Below, piece by piece: positions 34,485-43,703 of a DNA stretch of 64,000 bases. The DNA comes from Paraburkholderia xenovorans LB400 (GTDB lineage: Bacteria > Pseudomonadota > Gammaproteobacteria > Burkholderiales > Burkholderiaceae). The translations under genes were made by a program, and so were the position numbers. Within the stretch, counting starts at the first letter, position 1. Every line of letters begins with the position of its first letter. The DNA is taken from contig NC_007951.1 of NCBI RefSeq assembly GCF_000013645.1, positions 2,604,001 through 2,668,000 of the forward strand. Direction: 5' to 3'. The notes beneath the pieces are model-generated. The model was not told where the DNA came from. It was given only the letters and a program-made list of their open reading frames with translations, and made no database searches.

Positions 34485-37400
34485 GCCTGTCTCCTGAAAC
34501 GGGCCAGGAGGCGCGAGAACCACGAGCCGCCCGCGTGAACCGGTTTGCCCGCCGCCTGGCGGCCCAGCGATTCGAACAGTTGCCGCAACACGACCCTGGC
34601 CGCGCCTTCGAGCATGCGTCCGCCCACCGCCGCGACCTTGCCCGACACCTGGGCTTCGTAGTCGTACGAAAGACGTGTGCCGTTTTCGATCGGTGTCAGT
34701 TCGACCAGGCCGCTGCCGCGCGCGCTGCCGAGCGACGACATGCCAGCTCCTGCCAAACGCAGCCGATGCGGCGCGTCGATTTCCGACAAGCCGATCTTCG
34801 CTTCGAAGCGCGCCTTGATCATGCCGACACCCACTGTCACGTCGGCGCGATACTGGTTCGTGCCTTCGGCTTCGAGCGCATGGCAACCGGGAATCACTCT
34901 GGCGAGCGCGGCCGGATCGAGCAGCACGGCAAAGATCGCTTCCGGCGACGCCGGCAGATCGACGCTGCCCTGCGCGGTGAGCGCCTTGCCGCCGCCCGGC
35001 ATCGCCGGTTTGGCCGCGGGCGCTTCACGCAGCTCGGGACGCGACGGCGGCGGGTCGTCCATGCCCACGAGCGCCATCACTTTCGAAGGCGTCAGCGGCA
35101 AGCGGATATCGGCGACGCCGAGCGCGTCCGCCACTGCATTCGCGATGCAAGGCGGCGTGCTCATGTTGTTGCCCTCGCCGAGTCCTTTCGCGCCCAACGG
35201 CGTGAAGGGCGACGGCGTTTGCAGATGCACGATCACCGGATCGGGCACTTCGCAGGTGGTCGGCATCAGATAGTCGGCGAGCGTGCCGGACTGGAAGCTG
35301 CCGTCCGCGCCGTAGCGGAATTCCTCCATCAACGCCGCCCCGAGTCCTTGCGCGAAGGCGCCGCGAATCTGGCCGTCGGCGAGCGCGGGATTGAGCAGCG
35401 TGCCGGCGTCGTGCGCGCTCACGTAGCGGTCGATCCGCACGCGGCCGGTGGCGCGATCCACTTCGATCCCGCACATGTCGAACACAAAACCGTAAGCCGC
35501 CGATGTGTTGATGCGATCGTTCCCGTCCGGCGCGGCCATGTTCGGCGGATTCCAGAACACCGTCTCGCGCAGGCCCGGCTCTTCGCCTTCGGGCAACAAC
35601 GCGGGCGCCCAATGCGGCGCATTGGCGGCGACGCGGCCGAACGGCTGCGCGCGATCCTCGGCGCCCTTTGCATAGATGCGGCCTGCTTCGAAACAGACAT
35701 CTTCCGGCGCGCAGCCCAACTGCTTCGACACGATGCGCGCGATCTTGTCGCGCACGCGCACGGCGGCCAGATGCACCGTGCCCGCCACCGCGCCGGCAAA
35801 GCGGCTCGAATAATTGCCCGCCGCCACCGACCACGCGTCCTTGTGCGTATCGAATTCGACATTGACCACCACGTCCTGCGGCGCGACACCGAGCACATCC
35901 GCAACCACCTGCCCGCACACCGTCATATGCCCCTGGCCCGCGGGCGTCGACGCAATCGTCACCACCACGCCGCCGAGCAGATCGACGCTCACCGTCGCGC
36001 TCGCAATCGCGCCGCTCTTCGGTCCGGCTTTCCTGCGCGCCTCGGCGGGCATCACGGTCGTGATGTAGCCCATGTTCGATACGGACGGTTCGACGATCGC
36101 CGCGAAGCCGATGCCGTACAGCCGCCCTTCCTGGCGCGCCGCCTCGCGGCGCGCCAGCAGTTCGGCATAGCCGCCTTCGTCCAGCGCGCGGCGCAGCGCT
36201 TCCTGATAGTTGCCGGAATCGAGCAGCGCACCCGCTGCGGCGCGATACGGGAACGCGTCGGCGGCGACGAAATTGCGGCGGTACACGTCGAGCACATCGA
36301 GTTGCAGTTCGAGCGCGATACGCTGGATCAGCCGTTCGAGCGCGAAGTACACCTGCGGTCCGCCAAAGCCGCGCACCAGACCCGTCGGCGTCTTGTTGGT
36401 CAGCACGACGCGATTGCGCACCAGCAGATTGTCGATCGCGTACGCGCCGGTCAGGCAGCCATGCATGCGATAGAACGTGGCGGGTTCCGGCGCGCGCAGG
36501 TAGCCGCCGCAATCTTCGAGTTGATCGTAGGCGAGCGCCGTAATGCGGCCGTCGCTTTCCACGGCCGCTTCGAGCGTCGAGACGCGCGCGGTCGCGGAGG
36601 TCGCCGCGCTCAGATGTTCGAGCCGGTCCTCGACCCATTTCACCGGCGCGCCGGCCTTGCGGGACGCGAGGCACATCAGCACGACATACGGAAACACCGC
36701 CTGCTTCACGCCGAAGCTGCCGCCCGAATCGCGCGGCGCCTTGTGGCGCAGACGGTTGGCGGGCACGTTCAGCGCCATCGCCATCACCGCGTGCAGCGAG
36801 AACGGGCCCATGAAATTCGACGTGACGTCGTAGCCTTCATCGCCCGCCAGATACTCCGCGATCACCACGCCGCATTCGATCGGCGCGCAGCTGTTGCGCG
36901 GATAATGCGCGACCAGTTTCACGCGATGCGGCGCCTTCGCGAACGCGGCTTCCGGCTCGCCGTAGCGGAAGTGCCGGTCGCTGATCACGTTGCTGCCCAC
37001 TTTCTCGTGCAAGACCGGCGACTGGTCGCTCGCCGCCTGTTCGATCGACGTGACCGGATCGAGTGTCGCGTACTCCACCTTGAGCAGATCGAGCGCGTCT
37101 TCGGCGATGGCGCGCGATTGCGCCAGCACCACTGCCACCGGTTCGCCCACGTAGCGCACGCGGTCAATCGCCAGCGCCCACTGTTCCATCGGCGATTTCA
37201 CGCCGACCACGAAGGGCCGCGACCAGGCGCGCAGGTCGTCGCGTGTCAGGATCGCGCGCACACCGGGCAGTTTCGCGGCGGCGTCCGTGTCGATCGACAC
37301 CAGCTCCGCATGCGCGTGCGGCGAGCGCAGGATCGCGGCGTGCAGCGTGCCGGGCCGCACGCCGATATCGTCGCCGTAACGGCCGCGGCCGGTGAGAATC

Positions 37401-37519
37401 GCGGGATCTTCCAGACGTTGCATCGGGCGGCCAAGATGCCGCTGCGGGCGTTTTTCCAACTCCGTGTCGCGTTCCTGCGTCGCGGCGTCGCCTGCATGGA
37501 GCATGTCGCGTTGATTCAT
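34481..37519 (-). CDS. hmfA: Molybdopterin large subunit fused to a CoxG/SRPBCC domain (HmfA-like)
   Basis: The 1012-residue protein contains the full molybdenum-binding subunit (about residues 25-830): the xanthine-dehydrogenase-like loop GLVRGFGGPQ and the catalytic Glu of GAKGLGEGNN near residue 782. It continues into an extra C-terminal SRPBCC/CoxG domain (about 840-1000: PASPEAIFAVLLDPAALARVIPG-type start, GSARGSGLVELTP). Large subunits of this family usually end near 780-810 residues, so the CoxG part is a fusion. It probably hydroxylates 2-furoyl-CoA at C5. It overlaps both flanking genes by 4 bp. Confidence 0.85.
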   Translation of the reverse strand: MNQRDMLHAGDAATQERDTELEKRPQRHLGRPMQRLEDPAILTGRGRYGDDIGVRPGTLHAAILRSPHAHAELVSIDTDAAAKLPGVRAILTRDDLRAWSRPFVVGVKSPMEQWALAIDRVRYVGEPVAVVLAQSRAIAEDALDLLKVEYATLDPVTSIEQAASDQSPVLHEKVGSNVISDRHFRYGEPEAAFAKAPHRVKLVAHYPRNSCAPIECGVVIAEYLAGDEGYDVTSNFMGPFSLHAVMAMALNVPANRLRHKAPRDSGGSFGVKQAVFPYVVLMCLASRKAGAPVKWVEDRLEHLSAATSATARVSTLEAAVESDGRITALAYDQLEDCGGYLRAPEPATFYRMHGCLTGAYAIDNLLVRNRVVLTNKTPTGLVRGFGGPQVYFALERLIQRIALELQLDVLDVYRRNFVAADAFPYRAAAGALLDSGNYQEALRRALDEGGYAELLARREAARQEGRLYGIGFAAIVEPSVSNMGYITTVMPAEARRKAGPKSGAIASATVSVDLLGGVVVTIASTPAGQGHMTVCGQVVADVLGVAPQDVVVNVEFDTHKDAWSVAAGNYSSRFAGAVAGTVHLAAVRVRDKIARIVSKQLGCAPEDVCFEAGRIYAKGAEDRAQPFGRVAANAPHWAPALLPEGEEPGLRETVFWNPPNMAAPDGNDRINTSAAYGFVFDMCGIEVDRATGRVRIDRYVSAHDAGTLLNPALADGQIRGAFAQGLGAALMEEFRYGADGSFQSGTLADYLMPTTCEVPDPVIVHLQTPSPFTPLGAKGLGEGNNMSTPPCIANAVADALGVADIRLPLTPSKVMALVGMDDPPPSRPELREAPAAKPAMPGGGKALTAQGSVDLPASPEAIFAVLLDPAALARVIPGCHALEAEGTNQYRADVTVGVGMIKARFEAKIGLSEIDAPHRLRLAGAGMSSLGSARGSGLVELTPIENGTRLSYDYEAQVSGKVAAVGGRMLEGAARVVLRQLFESLGRQAAGKPVHAGGSWFSRLLARFRRQA

Positions 37520-38172
37520 TGGTCGACTCCCGCACGGCGCTCACCGAATTCATCGGCGAGTCCGCTCCAGCGTTGCGCGATCTCGCGATGCTCGATACCG
37601 AACAGATCGAGAATGCGCCCCACGGTGTGATCGACCACGTCCTCGATGGTCCTGGGGTGCACGTAGAACGCGGGCACCGGCGGCATGACGATCGCGCCCA
37701 TTTCGGTGGCGAGCGTCATATTGCGCAGATGCGCGAGGTTGAGCGGCGTTTCGCGCGCGACCAGCACGAGCCGGCGGCGCTCCTTGAGCATCACGTCGGC
37801 GGCGCGCGTGAGCAGGTTGTCGGCGAAACCGTTGGCCACGCCGGCGAGCGTCTTCATCGAGCACGGCGCGATCACCATGCCCGCCGTGATGAACGAACCG
37901 CTCGCCACGGCCGCGCCGATGTCGCGCACGTTGTAGACCACATCGGCCACGCGCTCCAGGTCGCCGCGCGTGATGCCGAGTTCCTGGGCCGCCGTGAGCG
38001 CGCCGGAGGCCGATACGATCAGATGCGTTTCGTGCGTGCCGAGGCGCCGCAACGCGGCGAGCAGACGCACGCCGATCATCGCGCCGCTCGCGCCGGAAAG
38101 GCCCACCACGATGCGCTCGCGCGTCTGCCCACGCTTGTGCTCATGTTCGTGCTCATGTTCCTGCTCAGCCAT
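37516..38172 (-). CDS. hmfG: UbiX-like flavin prenyltransferase (HmfG-like) with His/Glu N-terminus
   Basis: This 218-residue UbiX/Pad1-family protein has VGLSGASGAMIGVRLL at the flavin site, CSMKTLAGVANG, and RETPLNLAHLRNM. It makes prenylated FMN, the cofactor of UbiD decarboxylases, and its neighbour is UbiD. The N-terminus has an unusual MAEQEHEHEHEHK stretch before the fold. The start at 38172 overlaps the UbiD stop by 8 bp. In hmf clusters this pair decarboxylates furan-2,5-dicarboxylate to 2-furoate. Confidence 0.82.
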   Translation of the reverse strand: MAEQEHEHEHEHKRGQTRERIVVGLSGASGAMIGVRLLAALRRLGTHETHLIVSASGALTAAQELGITRGDLERVADVVYNVRDIGAAVASGSFITAGMVIAPCSMKTLAGVANGFADNLLTRAADVMLKERRRLVLVARETPLNLAHLRNMTLATEMGAIVMPPVPAFYVHPRTIEDVVDHTVGRILDLFGIEHREIAQRWSGLADEFGERRAGVDQ

Positions 38173-39649
38173 GAGCGCCATCCAGATACGCGTCGAACGC
38201 GGTGTTGTCCGCAGCGACGAGCGCGTCCAGGTCCACCGTGTCCTGCCCCGGAATCCGCACGCGCGTGAACACGTGCGACGCGTACACCACCGGCCGCGTG
38301 GCATCGAGGCCCATCTTCGCGCTCACGCCCTGCAGATGCGGCGGCGCGTCTTCCGGCTGGCCGACGGTGGTCGACGGATCGAGCGGCGAGCCTTGCGCGC
38401 CTTCGATCACCACCAGGTCGCGGTCGGCCTGAAAGCGCGTGGCGACGGCCCATTCGATTTCGGCCGGATCGTGCACGTCCACGTCGGTATCCACCACGAC
38501 CACCTGCTTGATGTCGTAGTGCGCGCCGAACGCGCACAGAATCACGTTCTTCGCTTCGCCCTCGCGCTTCTTGTCGAACTGCACCCACAGGTGATAGCGG
38601 CACACGCCGCCCACGGACAGATGCACGTCCTTCACGCCGGGATGGCTGCGTTGCAGGTGCGCGAGCAAGCTCGCCTCGCGCGGAATCGCGCCGAGCAGCA
38701 GATGCTCCATTTCCGCCGGCACGATCGTATGAAAGATCGGCTTCTCGCGATGCGTCACTGCGGTGACTTCGATCACTTCGCGCGCTTCCCGAGCGCTGTA
38801 GTACTTCGGAAATTCGCCGAACGGACCTTCCGGTTCACGCACGTTGGGCAGGATGCGGCCTTCTATCACGATTTCGGCGAAGGCCGGCACGTTCACGCCG
38901 TGGCTCACGCATCTGACCACCGGCAGCGGCGCGCCGTGCAGCGCGCCGGCGATTTCCAGTTCGTCGGAATCGATCGGGGAAATGGCTTGCGAGGCGAGCA
39001 TCGTCAACGGATCGACGCCGATGGCAATCGCGACGTCGAGCGCCTCGCCCGCCTCTTCAGCAGTCTTCTGAAACGCGTGCAGGTGACGCGGCAACAGCAG
39101 GATCGCCATGCGGTCGGGCCCATGCACCTGAATGCGGTTGATGGAAACGTTCTGCACGCCGGTACGCGGATTGCGCGCAATCACGAGGCCCGCGGTAAGG
39201 TACGGGCCATTGTCGTGTTCGCTATGGGTCGGAATCGGCAGCAGTGCGTGCAGGTCGATGCCGCTGGTATGCACGACCTGCTGGCAGGCCGCCTCGGCAC
39301 GCGGGATTTCCTGCGAGGCAAGCGGCTGCCCGGCCGCGTCGCGAAAGCGCGCCAGCAGATCGGCCTCGGCTACGCCCATCGCTTCCGCGATCCAGGCGCG
39401 GCGCGACATGAACCCGCTGACCACCGGCACGTCGTGACCGCCCGGCTGCGTGAAGAACGCGGCTTGCGTGCCGTCCAGGCGCCTGGCGATCGCGGCGAGT
39501 TCGTGTTCGAGCGCCACCGGCCGGTCGATCGTGGCGACCCGGCCCGTGCGCGCCAGATGCGCCAGCCAGTCGCGCAGCGTGAGCGCGCCGGACGGACGGC
39601 TCCATGCCAGGTGGAAAGTGCCGTGCGATGCGGCATCGCGAGTGTTCAT
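38165..39649 (-). CDS. hmfF: UbiD-family decarboxylase, probable furan-2,5-dicarboxylate decarboxylase (HmfF-like)
   Basis: The 494-residue UbiD protein carries the catalytic pair of glutamates in EGPFGEF and the conserved INRIQVHGPDRMAI region with an Arg for prFMN binding. It needs the prenylated FMN made by the adjacent UbiX. I start at 39649, where GGAG lies 6 bp upstream; ATG at 39661 is possible. It is the first gene of the eight-gene leftward operon and faces the divergent LysR gene. The furan substrate is inferred from the combination UbiD, UbiX, CoA ligase and Mo hydroxylase. Confidence 0.8.
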   Translation of the reverse strand: MNTRDAASHGTFHLAWSRPSGALTLRDWLAHLARTGRVATIDRPVALEHELAAIARRLDGTQAAFFTQPGGHDVPVVSGFMSRRAWIAEAMGVAEADLLARFRDAAGQPLASQEIPRAEAACQQVVHTSGIDLHALLPIPTHSEHDNGPYLTAGLVIARNPRTGVQNVSINRIQVHGPDRMAILLLPRHLHAFQKTAEEAGEALDVAIAIGVDPLTMLASQAISPIDSDELEIAGALHGAPLPVVRCVSHGVNVPAFAEIVIEGRILPNVREPEGPFGEFPKYYSAREAREVIEVTAVTHREKPIFHTIVPAEMEHLLLGAIPREASLLAHLQRSHPGVKDVHLSVGGVCRYHLWVQFDKKREGEAKNVILCAFGAHYDIKQVVVVDTDVDVHDPAEIEWAVATRFQADRDLVVIEGAQGSPLDPSTTVGQPEDAPPHLQGVSAKMGLDATRPVVYASHVFTRVRIPGQDTVDLDALVAADNTAFDAYLDGAHG

Positions 39650-39978
39650 CCACGTCTCCATCAATGCCTGGCTTGAGGTCCGGAGCAGACCGCCAGTCGA
39701 TGACGAAAGCGTAACGAGATCGGCTTATAACTTCTAATATTGATTATTGATGCTTCGAATCATTCCTGATGATATGCGTGTTAGCCCCAATGACAGCCTT
39801 TTGTAGGCAGGATACCAATAGCTATTGCACGAGTTTTTGCACGAGTTACTGCACGAGGCGGCGGTGCTGCCGGCGCACCGGCGCGCCGCGCCGAAGCGTT
39901 CGTGACGTGCGGTTCAGGCCTTCATCTGATACGGCGCGGCATGCTCATTACGTTTGCTGATGTTTTATTGATTCCCAC
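39650..39978. promoter_or_regulatory. Divergent control region of the furan operon and LysR gene
   Basis: About 330 bp separate the hmfF-like gene and the divergent LysR gene. They contain no gene and are AT-rich near 39725-39830. Two features stand out: an inverted repeat ATCAT-N5-ATGAT (39759-39773), a plausible LysR-type dyad, and three direct copies of TGCACGAG at 12-bp spacing (39826-39857). This is the natural place for furoate-dependent regulation. Confidence 0.55.
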
Positions 39979-40965
39979 ATGGACCTCAGGCAAATCCAGT
40001 ATTTCATCGCGCTTTTCGAAGACGGTTCGGTCACGCGGGCAGCGAAACGCCTGAACATCGTGCAACCCGCGCTCAGCATGCAGATCGCCAAACTCGAGGA
40101 CGAACTGCACCAGCAGCTATTCGAGCGCAACGCTCACGGCATGGCGCCGACGGCGGCCGGCCGGCTCATGTACCGGCTCTTTCTGCCGATCATGCGCGAC
40201 CTCGCGCACGCGCGCCAGCAACTCGTGCAGCGCGACGAAGTGGTGACCGGCCATGTGTCGATCGGGCTGATTGCCTCGGTAACGGAGAGCGTGCTGGCCG
40301 ATGCGCTGTCACGCTTTCACGCGCGCTATCCGCATGTGGAGGTGACCGTGGCGGACGGCTACAGCGCGACATTCATCGACTGGGTGGCGGGCGGGCAACT
40401 CGACGCGGCCCTGATCAACAAGCCGCGCGCGCGCCTTTCGCTCGACTCGCAGCCCCTGCTCGACGAGGAAATGGTGCTGGTGACGAGCGCCACGCACGGC
40501 CCGGAACTGCCGCATGCCATCGAACTCGCGCAACTGCCCGAACTGGAACTGGTGCTGCCGACCAAGCGCCACGGCTTGCGCGGCGTGCTCGATACGGCTG
40601 CGCAGCATGAAGACGTGCTGCTCGCGCCGCGCTTCGAGATCGACGTGTTGAGCACGATCGTGAAACTGGTGGAAAGCACGCACTTTGCGACCATCCTGCC
40701 GCGCATCGCCGTGCAGCGCGCGGTGCGCCAGGGCACCCTGCGTGCCTATCCGATTCTCGCGCCGCGCATTGTGCGGCATATCGTGTGCGTGAGCCATCCG
40801 CGGCGCCCGTTGAGCGCGGCGGCGGATGCACTGGTGTCGATCATCGCCGACGAATTGCGGCAGGTGTCGAGCGAGTCGGAGCTGGATGCGACCGTGACGG
40901 GCTCATCCGCCGATGCGCCGGGTGAATCGCGCTCAGCGGCTGTTTCCAGAGAACGTTCTGCGTGA
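39979..40965 (+). CDS. LysR-family regulator, furan cluster paralogue 2
   Basis: This 328-residue LysR protein has an N-terminal HTH domain identical over 40 residues to that at 28268. Its effector domain shares LLDEEMVLVTSA, GLRGVLD and ATILPR with that paralogue. A 30-residue Ser/Glu-rich extension follows the normal C-terminus. It is divergent from the furan operon, the classic position of an autoregulated LysR activator, so it is the better candidate for direct control of hmfF. The co-inducer is unknown. Confidence 0.85.
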   Translation: MDLRQIQYFIALFEDGSVTRAAKRLNIVQPALSMQIAKLEDELHQQLFERNAHGMAPTAAGRLMYRLFLPIMRDLAHARQQLVQRDEVVTGHVSIGLIASVTESVLADALSRFHARYPHVEVTVADGYSATFIDWVAGGQLDAALINKPRARLSLDSQPLLDEEMVLVTSATHGPELPHAIELAQLPELELVLPTKRHGLRGVLDTAAQHEDVLLAPRFEIDVLSTIVKLVESTHFATILPRIAVQRAVRQGTLRAYPILAPRIVRHIVCVSHPRRPLSAAADALVSIIADELRQVSSESELDATVTGSSADAPGESRSAAVSRERSA

Positions 40966-41056
40966 ACGGCGGGTGTTTACGATCGCAAAGAAGATGGGCC
41001 AAAACTTTTCATATCATTCGGATACCCAGGCAGTTCTTGGCCGGTCGGGTTCCTCT

Positions 41057-41881
41057 TCAGGGAGCCAGCACGTCGCCAAATCCACCGACCCGCACGCCCG
41101 CCAGGCGAATCGCCATCGCGACCCTGGCCGATAGAAGCGCTTGCAGTTCCGCTTCGTGCCGGTAATTCCGCATGCCGTCGCTCAACGCCCGCTCCCCCGC
41201 CACTGCGGGATGGCAATAAATCTCCCCCACCCCGTGCGGCAGATCGGTGAGCGCCGCAAGCCACGCCGTTTCATCCATCCGCCCGCTATCGGCGATTCCG
41301 ACCACGTAATCGTTATGCGCGATGCCGGCGCGATCCAGACGCGCCTTGACCTGCGCGATCCACGGCCGCAACCACAGCGGCGCATTCGCTTCGAACGGCA
41401 GGCGCATGGCCTTCATCCCATACTCGCGGCCGATGTCCAGAATCAGTCCGAGCACCGTCGGATGCAAATGAAAATGCTTGTGCGTGTTGACGTGATCGAG
41501 CGTCAGACCGGTTTTTGCAAACGCCTCGAACTGCGCGCGAATCTCACGCGCGAGCTGCTTGCGCACATGCGGCAAGCAGAGAAACCGCACGCCGTCCCAC
41601 ACCATGTTGTTGCCGAAGCGGCCCTGTTCGTCGACGAGCGCGGCAACCCGTTCGCGCGGCGCGGTCGCGGCGCCGTCGGCCAGCACCAGATGCAGGCCGA
41701 CCCGCAGTTGCGGCAAAGCGCGGGCGCGTGTCACCGCGTCGGCGGCGGCCGGCGCACCGGTCATCAGACTCGCGGCGGTCAGCACGCCGTCGCGATGCGC
41801 GCGCTCGACCGCCTCGTTGACTCGCGCGTGCAGGCCGAAATCGTCGGCGGTCACGATCAGTCCGCGTGGCTTAGCCGCCAT
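41057..41881 (-). CDS. hpnK: Hopanoid-associated deacetylase HpnK (YdjC/ChbG family)
   Basis: The 274-residue protein begins with GLIVTADDFGLHARVNEAVERAHRDG, with the metal-binding Asp pair, and has LTLDHVNTHKHFHLHP with the metal-binding histidines of YdjC/ChbG deacetylases. HpnK removes the acetyl group from N-acetylglucosaminyl-bacteriohopanetetrol. The start at 41881 overlaps the preceding glycosyltransferase gene by 11 bp; ATG at 41899 is an alternative. The pairing with an HpnI-like gene supports the hopanoid assignment. Confidence 0.8.
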   Translation of the reverse strand: MAAKPRGLIVTADDFGLHARVNEAVERAHRDGVLTAASLMTGAPAAADAVTRARALPQLRVGLHLVLADGAATAPRERVAALVDEQGRFGNNMVWDGVRFLCLPHVRKQLAREIRAQFEAFAKTGLTLDHVNTHKHFHLHPTVLGLILDIGREYGMKAMRLPFEANAPLWLRPWIAQVKARLDRAGIAHNDYVVGIADSGRMDETAWLAALTDLPHGVGEIYCHPAVAGERALSDGMRNYRHEAELQALLSARVAMAIRLAGVRVGGFGDVLAP

Positions 41882-43145
41882 CGGATGTTTCCATGACATC
41901 CATTACGTTCAGCGCGCCCTTGCGCGCCGCCGTCGGCGTGGAACCGCCGACAGGCACGCGTGCGCCGCGCCACACCACATGTGAGCCGAACGCACCGGCC
42001 AGCCACTGCAACGCCAGCAACGTATCGCGCAACGGCACCAGCGGCAGATCACGCCAGAAGGTGCGCTCATGGCGCGTGGCGCGCAGATGCAGCAGCAGGC
42101 GGGCCACCAGCCCGGTTGCCGTGCCGGTTGCGCTCGTGAGCGCGGCGCACGCGTGGAGCGCGTCGGATGCGCTCGCTGCGAGGCCCGCGGTGAGCCAGGC
42201 GCCGGTCAACAGCCACGGCGTGGGGAACGTGATGAAGAGGAACGCGAAGCCAAGCGGATTCACCGAGCGGATCGTGCGCAGCCAGCGCGTTTCGCGCTGC
42301 CATAACGCGTGAAACGTCGGCTCGATCACGTCGGTGGCGACCATCACGCGCGACAGCACGGTTTGCAGCCCGAGCGCGCGCACGTGTTCGGCCAGCCAGT
42401 AATCGTCCGCGAGACAATTTTTCAGCGCCTCGAAACCGCCGATGCGCTCGAGCGTGGCGCGCCGCAACGCGAGCGTCGCACCGAAGCCGAAGCGGCGCGA
42501 ACCGGCCGCGTGCGCGACGCGCACCGACGGCGCGAACCATTCGTTGATGAAAAGCGCGCCCACGCGCGGCCAGAAGCCGCCGACGCCTTGCGCCACGTAA
42601 AGACACGTGACCACGCCCACGCGTGGATCCGCGAGCGGCGCGGCCACGCTGTCGAGATAATCGGATTCGACGGCGATGTCGCTATCGGCGATCACGATCA
42701 CGTCATGGCGGGCCCGCTCCGCCATGTTGATCAGGTTGCTGACCTTGAGGTTGCTGCCGTGTACGCGCGTGTCGATCGCGAGTTCGATGTCGTGCGCCGG
42801 ATAGGCCGCCTGCAAACGGCGCACCACGGCAATGGCCGGATCGTCGGGCGACGATACGCCGAGCACGAGCTGGAAATATCCATGACGCTGTTCGCAGAAG
42901 GTTCGCAGATTTTCGTAGAGACGCGGCTCGGCGCCGCATAGCGGCTTGAGTACGCTAACGCCGACAGATGCGAACGGATACGGCGCGGACGAGGCGCGCG
43001 GCGCGTCCTGAGCGGGACCGCCCGCCACGCTGCGGCGCGACGCATAAAACGGCATTGCGACCGCCGCCAGCATCGCGTAAAGCGACGCGCCCGCGCAGCC
43101 GGCTAGAAGAACCCACTGGCATGCCGTCAGTACGTGTGCCGCCAT
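41871..43145 (-). CDS. HpnI-like glycosyltransferase (GT21-type), second copy
   Basis: This 424-residue membrane glycosyltransferase has an N-terminal helix, the GT-A motifs VSVLKPLCGAEPRLYENL, IADSDIAVESDYL and a D-x-x-(R)xxRW motif as RETRWLRTIRSVNPLG, and two to three C-terminal helices, like ceramide glucosyltransferases and HpnI. A second protein of the same build is encoded at 47124. It is coupled to hpnK. It may add N-acetylglucosamine to bacteriohopanetetrol or act on another lipid. Family sure, substrate open. Confidence 0.75.
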   Translation of the reverse strand: MAAHVLTACQWVLLAGCAGASLYAMLAAVAMPFYASRRSVAGGPAQDAPRASSAPYPFASVGVSVLKPLCGAEPRLYENLRTFCEQRHGYFQLVLGVSSPDDPAIAVVRRLQAAYPAHDIELAIDTRVHGSNLKVSNLINMAERARHDVIVIADSDIAVESDYLDSVAAPLADPRVGVVTCLYVAQGVGGFWPRVGALFINEWFAPSVRVAHAAGSRRFGFGATLALRRATLERIGGFEALKNCLADDYWLAEHVRALGLQTVLSRVMVATDVIEPTFHALWQRETRWLRTIRSVNPLGFAFLFITFPTPWLLTGAWLTAGLAASASDALHACAALTSATGTATGLVARLLLHLRATRHERTFWRDLPLVPLRDTLLALQWLAGAFGSHVVWRGARVPVGGSTPTAARKGALNVMDVMETSDGG

Positions 43146-43157
43146 TGTCCGGTTCCG

Positions 43158-43508
43158 TCAACGCTCAGCCAGCACGAACGGCCTACCCGTCAGGCGCAGA
43201 TGAAGAATCACGAGCCGGCGCCGCGGGCAGTTCGAGGCAATCGCGAAAGGCCGCGCGGGCCGGCCGGCGCTCGTGACGTAATGCCCGTGGAGCGCGAGTT
43301 CGAAGGCGGCATGCGCGAACTGGCGCGTCACGATCACGCCGCTGACGATCACCGCAATGGCCAGCAACCGGAACGGTGTGGAGCTGAGGGCGTGCTGGGA
43401 AACCGGCAACAGCAGCAGACCGAGGCACACGAGCACCTCGGCGCCCATAGCCGTGAGCGAAGCCACCAACAGGTGGGCGCGCAGCATCTCGACGGTGACT
43501 GGCTTCAT
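43158..43508 (-). CDS. Small membrane protein of unknown function
   Basis: The 116-residue protein has two hydrophobic segments (about residues 10-35 and 45-65) and a basic C-terminal tail. I recognise no family. It ends 12 bp before the HpnI-like gene and is the first gene of that leftward operon, whose upstream region contains a PmrA-type box. It may be an envelope accessory of hopanoid or lipid modification. Start chosen at 43508 to begin directly before the first hydrophobic segment. Confidence 0.5.
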   Translation of the reverse strand: MKPVTVEMLRAHLLVASLTAMGAEVLVCLGLLLLPVSQHALSSTPFRLLAIAVIVSGVIVTRQFAHAAFELALHGHYVTSAGRPARPFAIASNCPRRRLVILHLRLTGRPFVLAER

Positions 43509-43703
43509 GAGTGGGTCTCGTGGCCCGACGAAATGCGCGGCGCCGTGTATCGGCGCGACTTGCCGGCCGGGAAATTCACCGGCCGTCCATCTCATCGATG
43601 TGCTGACGATCGAACTGCAATGACATGGCAACAGGGCCGAAGCCGCATGCCCGCAATCACGCTGCGGCAGCGACCTGTTGAGGGGCGATAGTAGCGAGTC
43701 AAG

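Noticed and set aside
34193..37630. Very long plus-strand open frame (about 1145 codons) opposite the Mo-hydroxylase large subunit
   Set aside because: It is antisense to a gene with full family motifs, is Arg/His/Ala-rich and protein-unlike, and results from GC-rich third positions.
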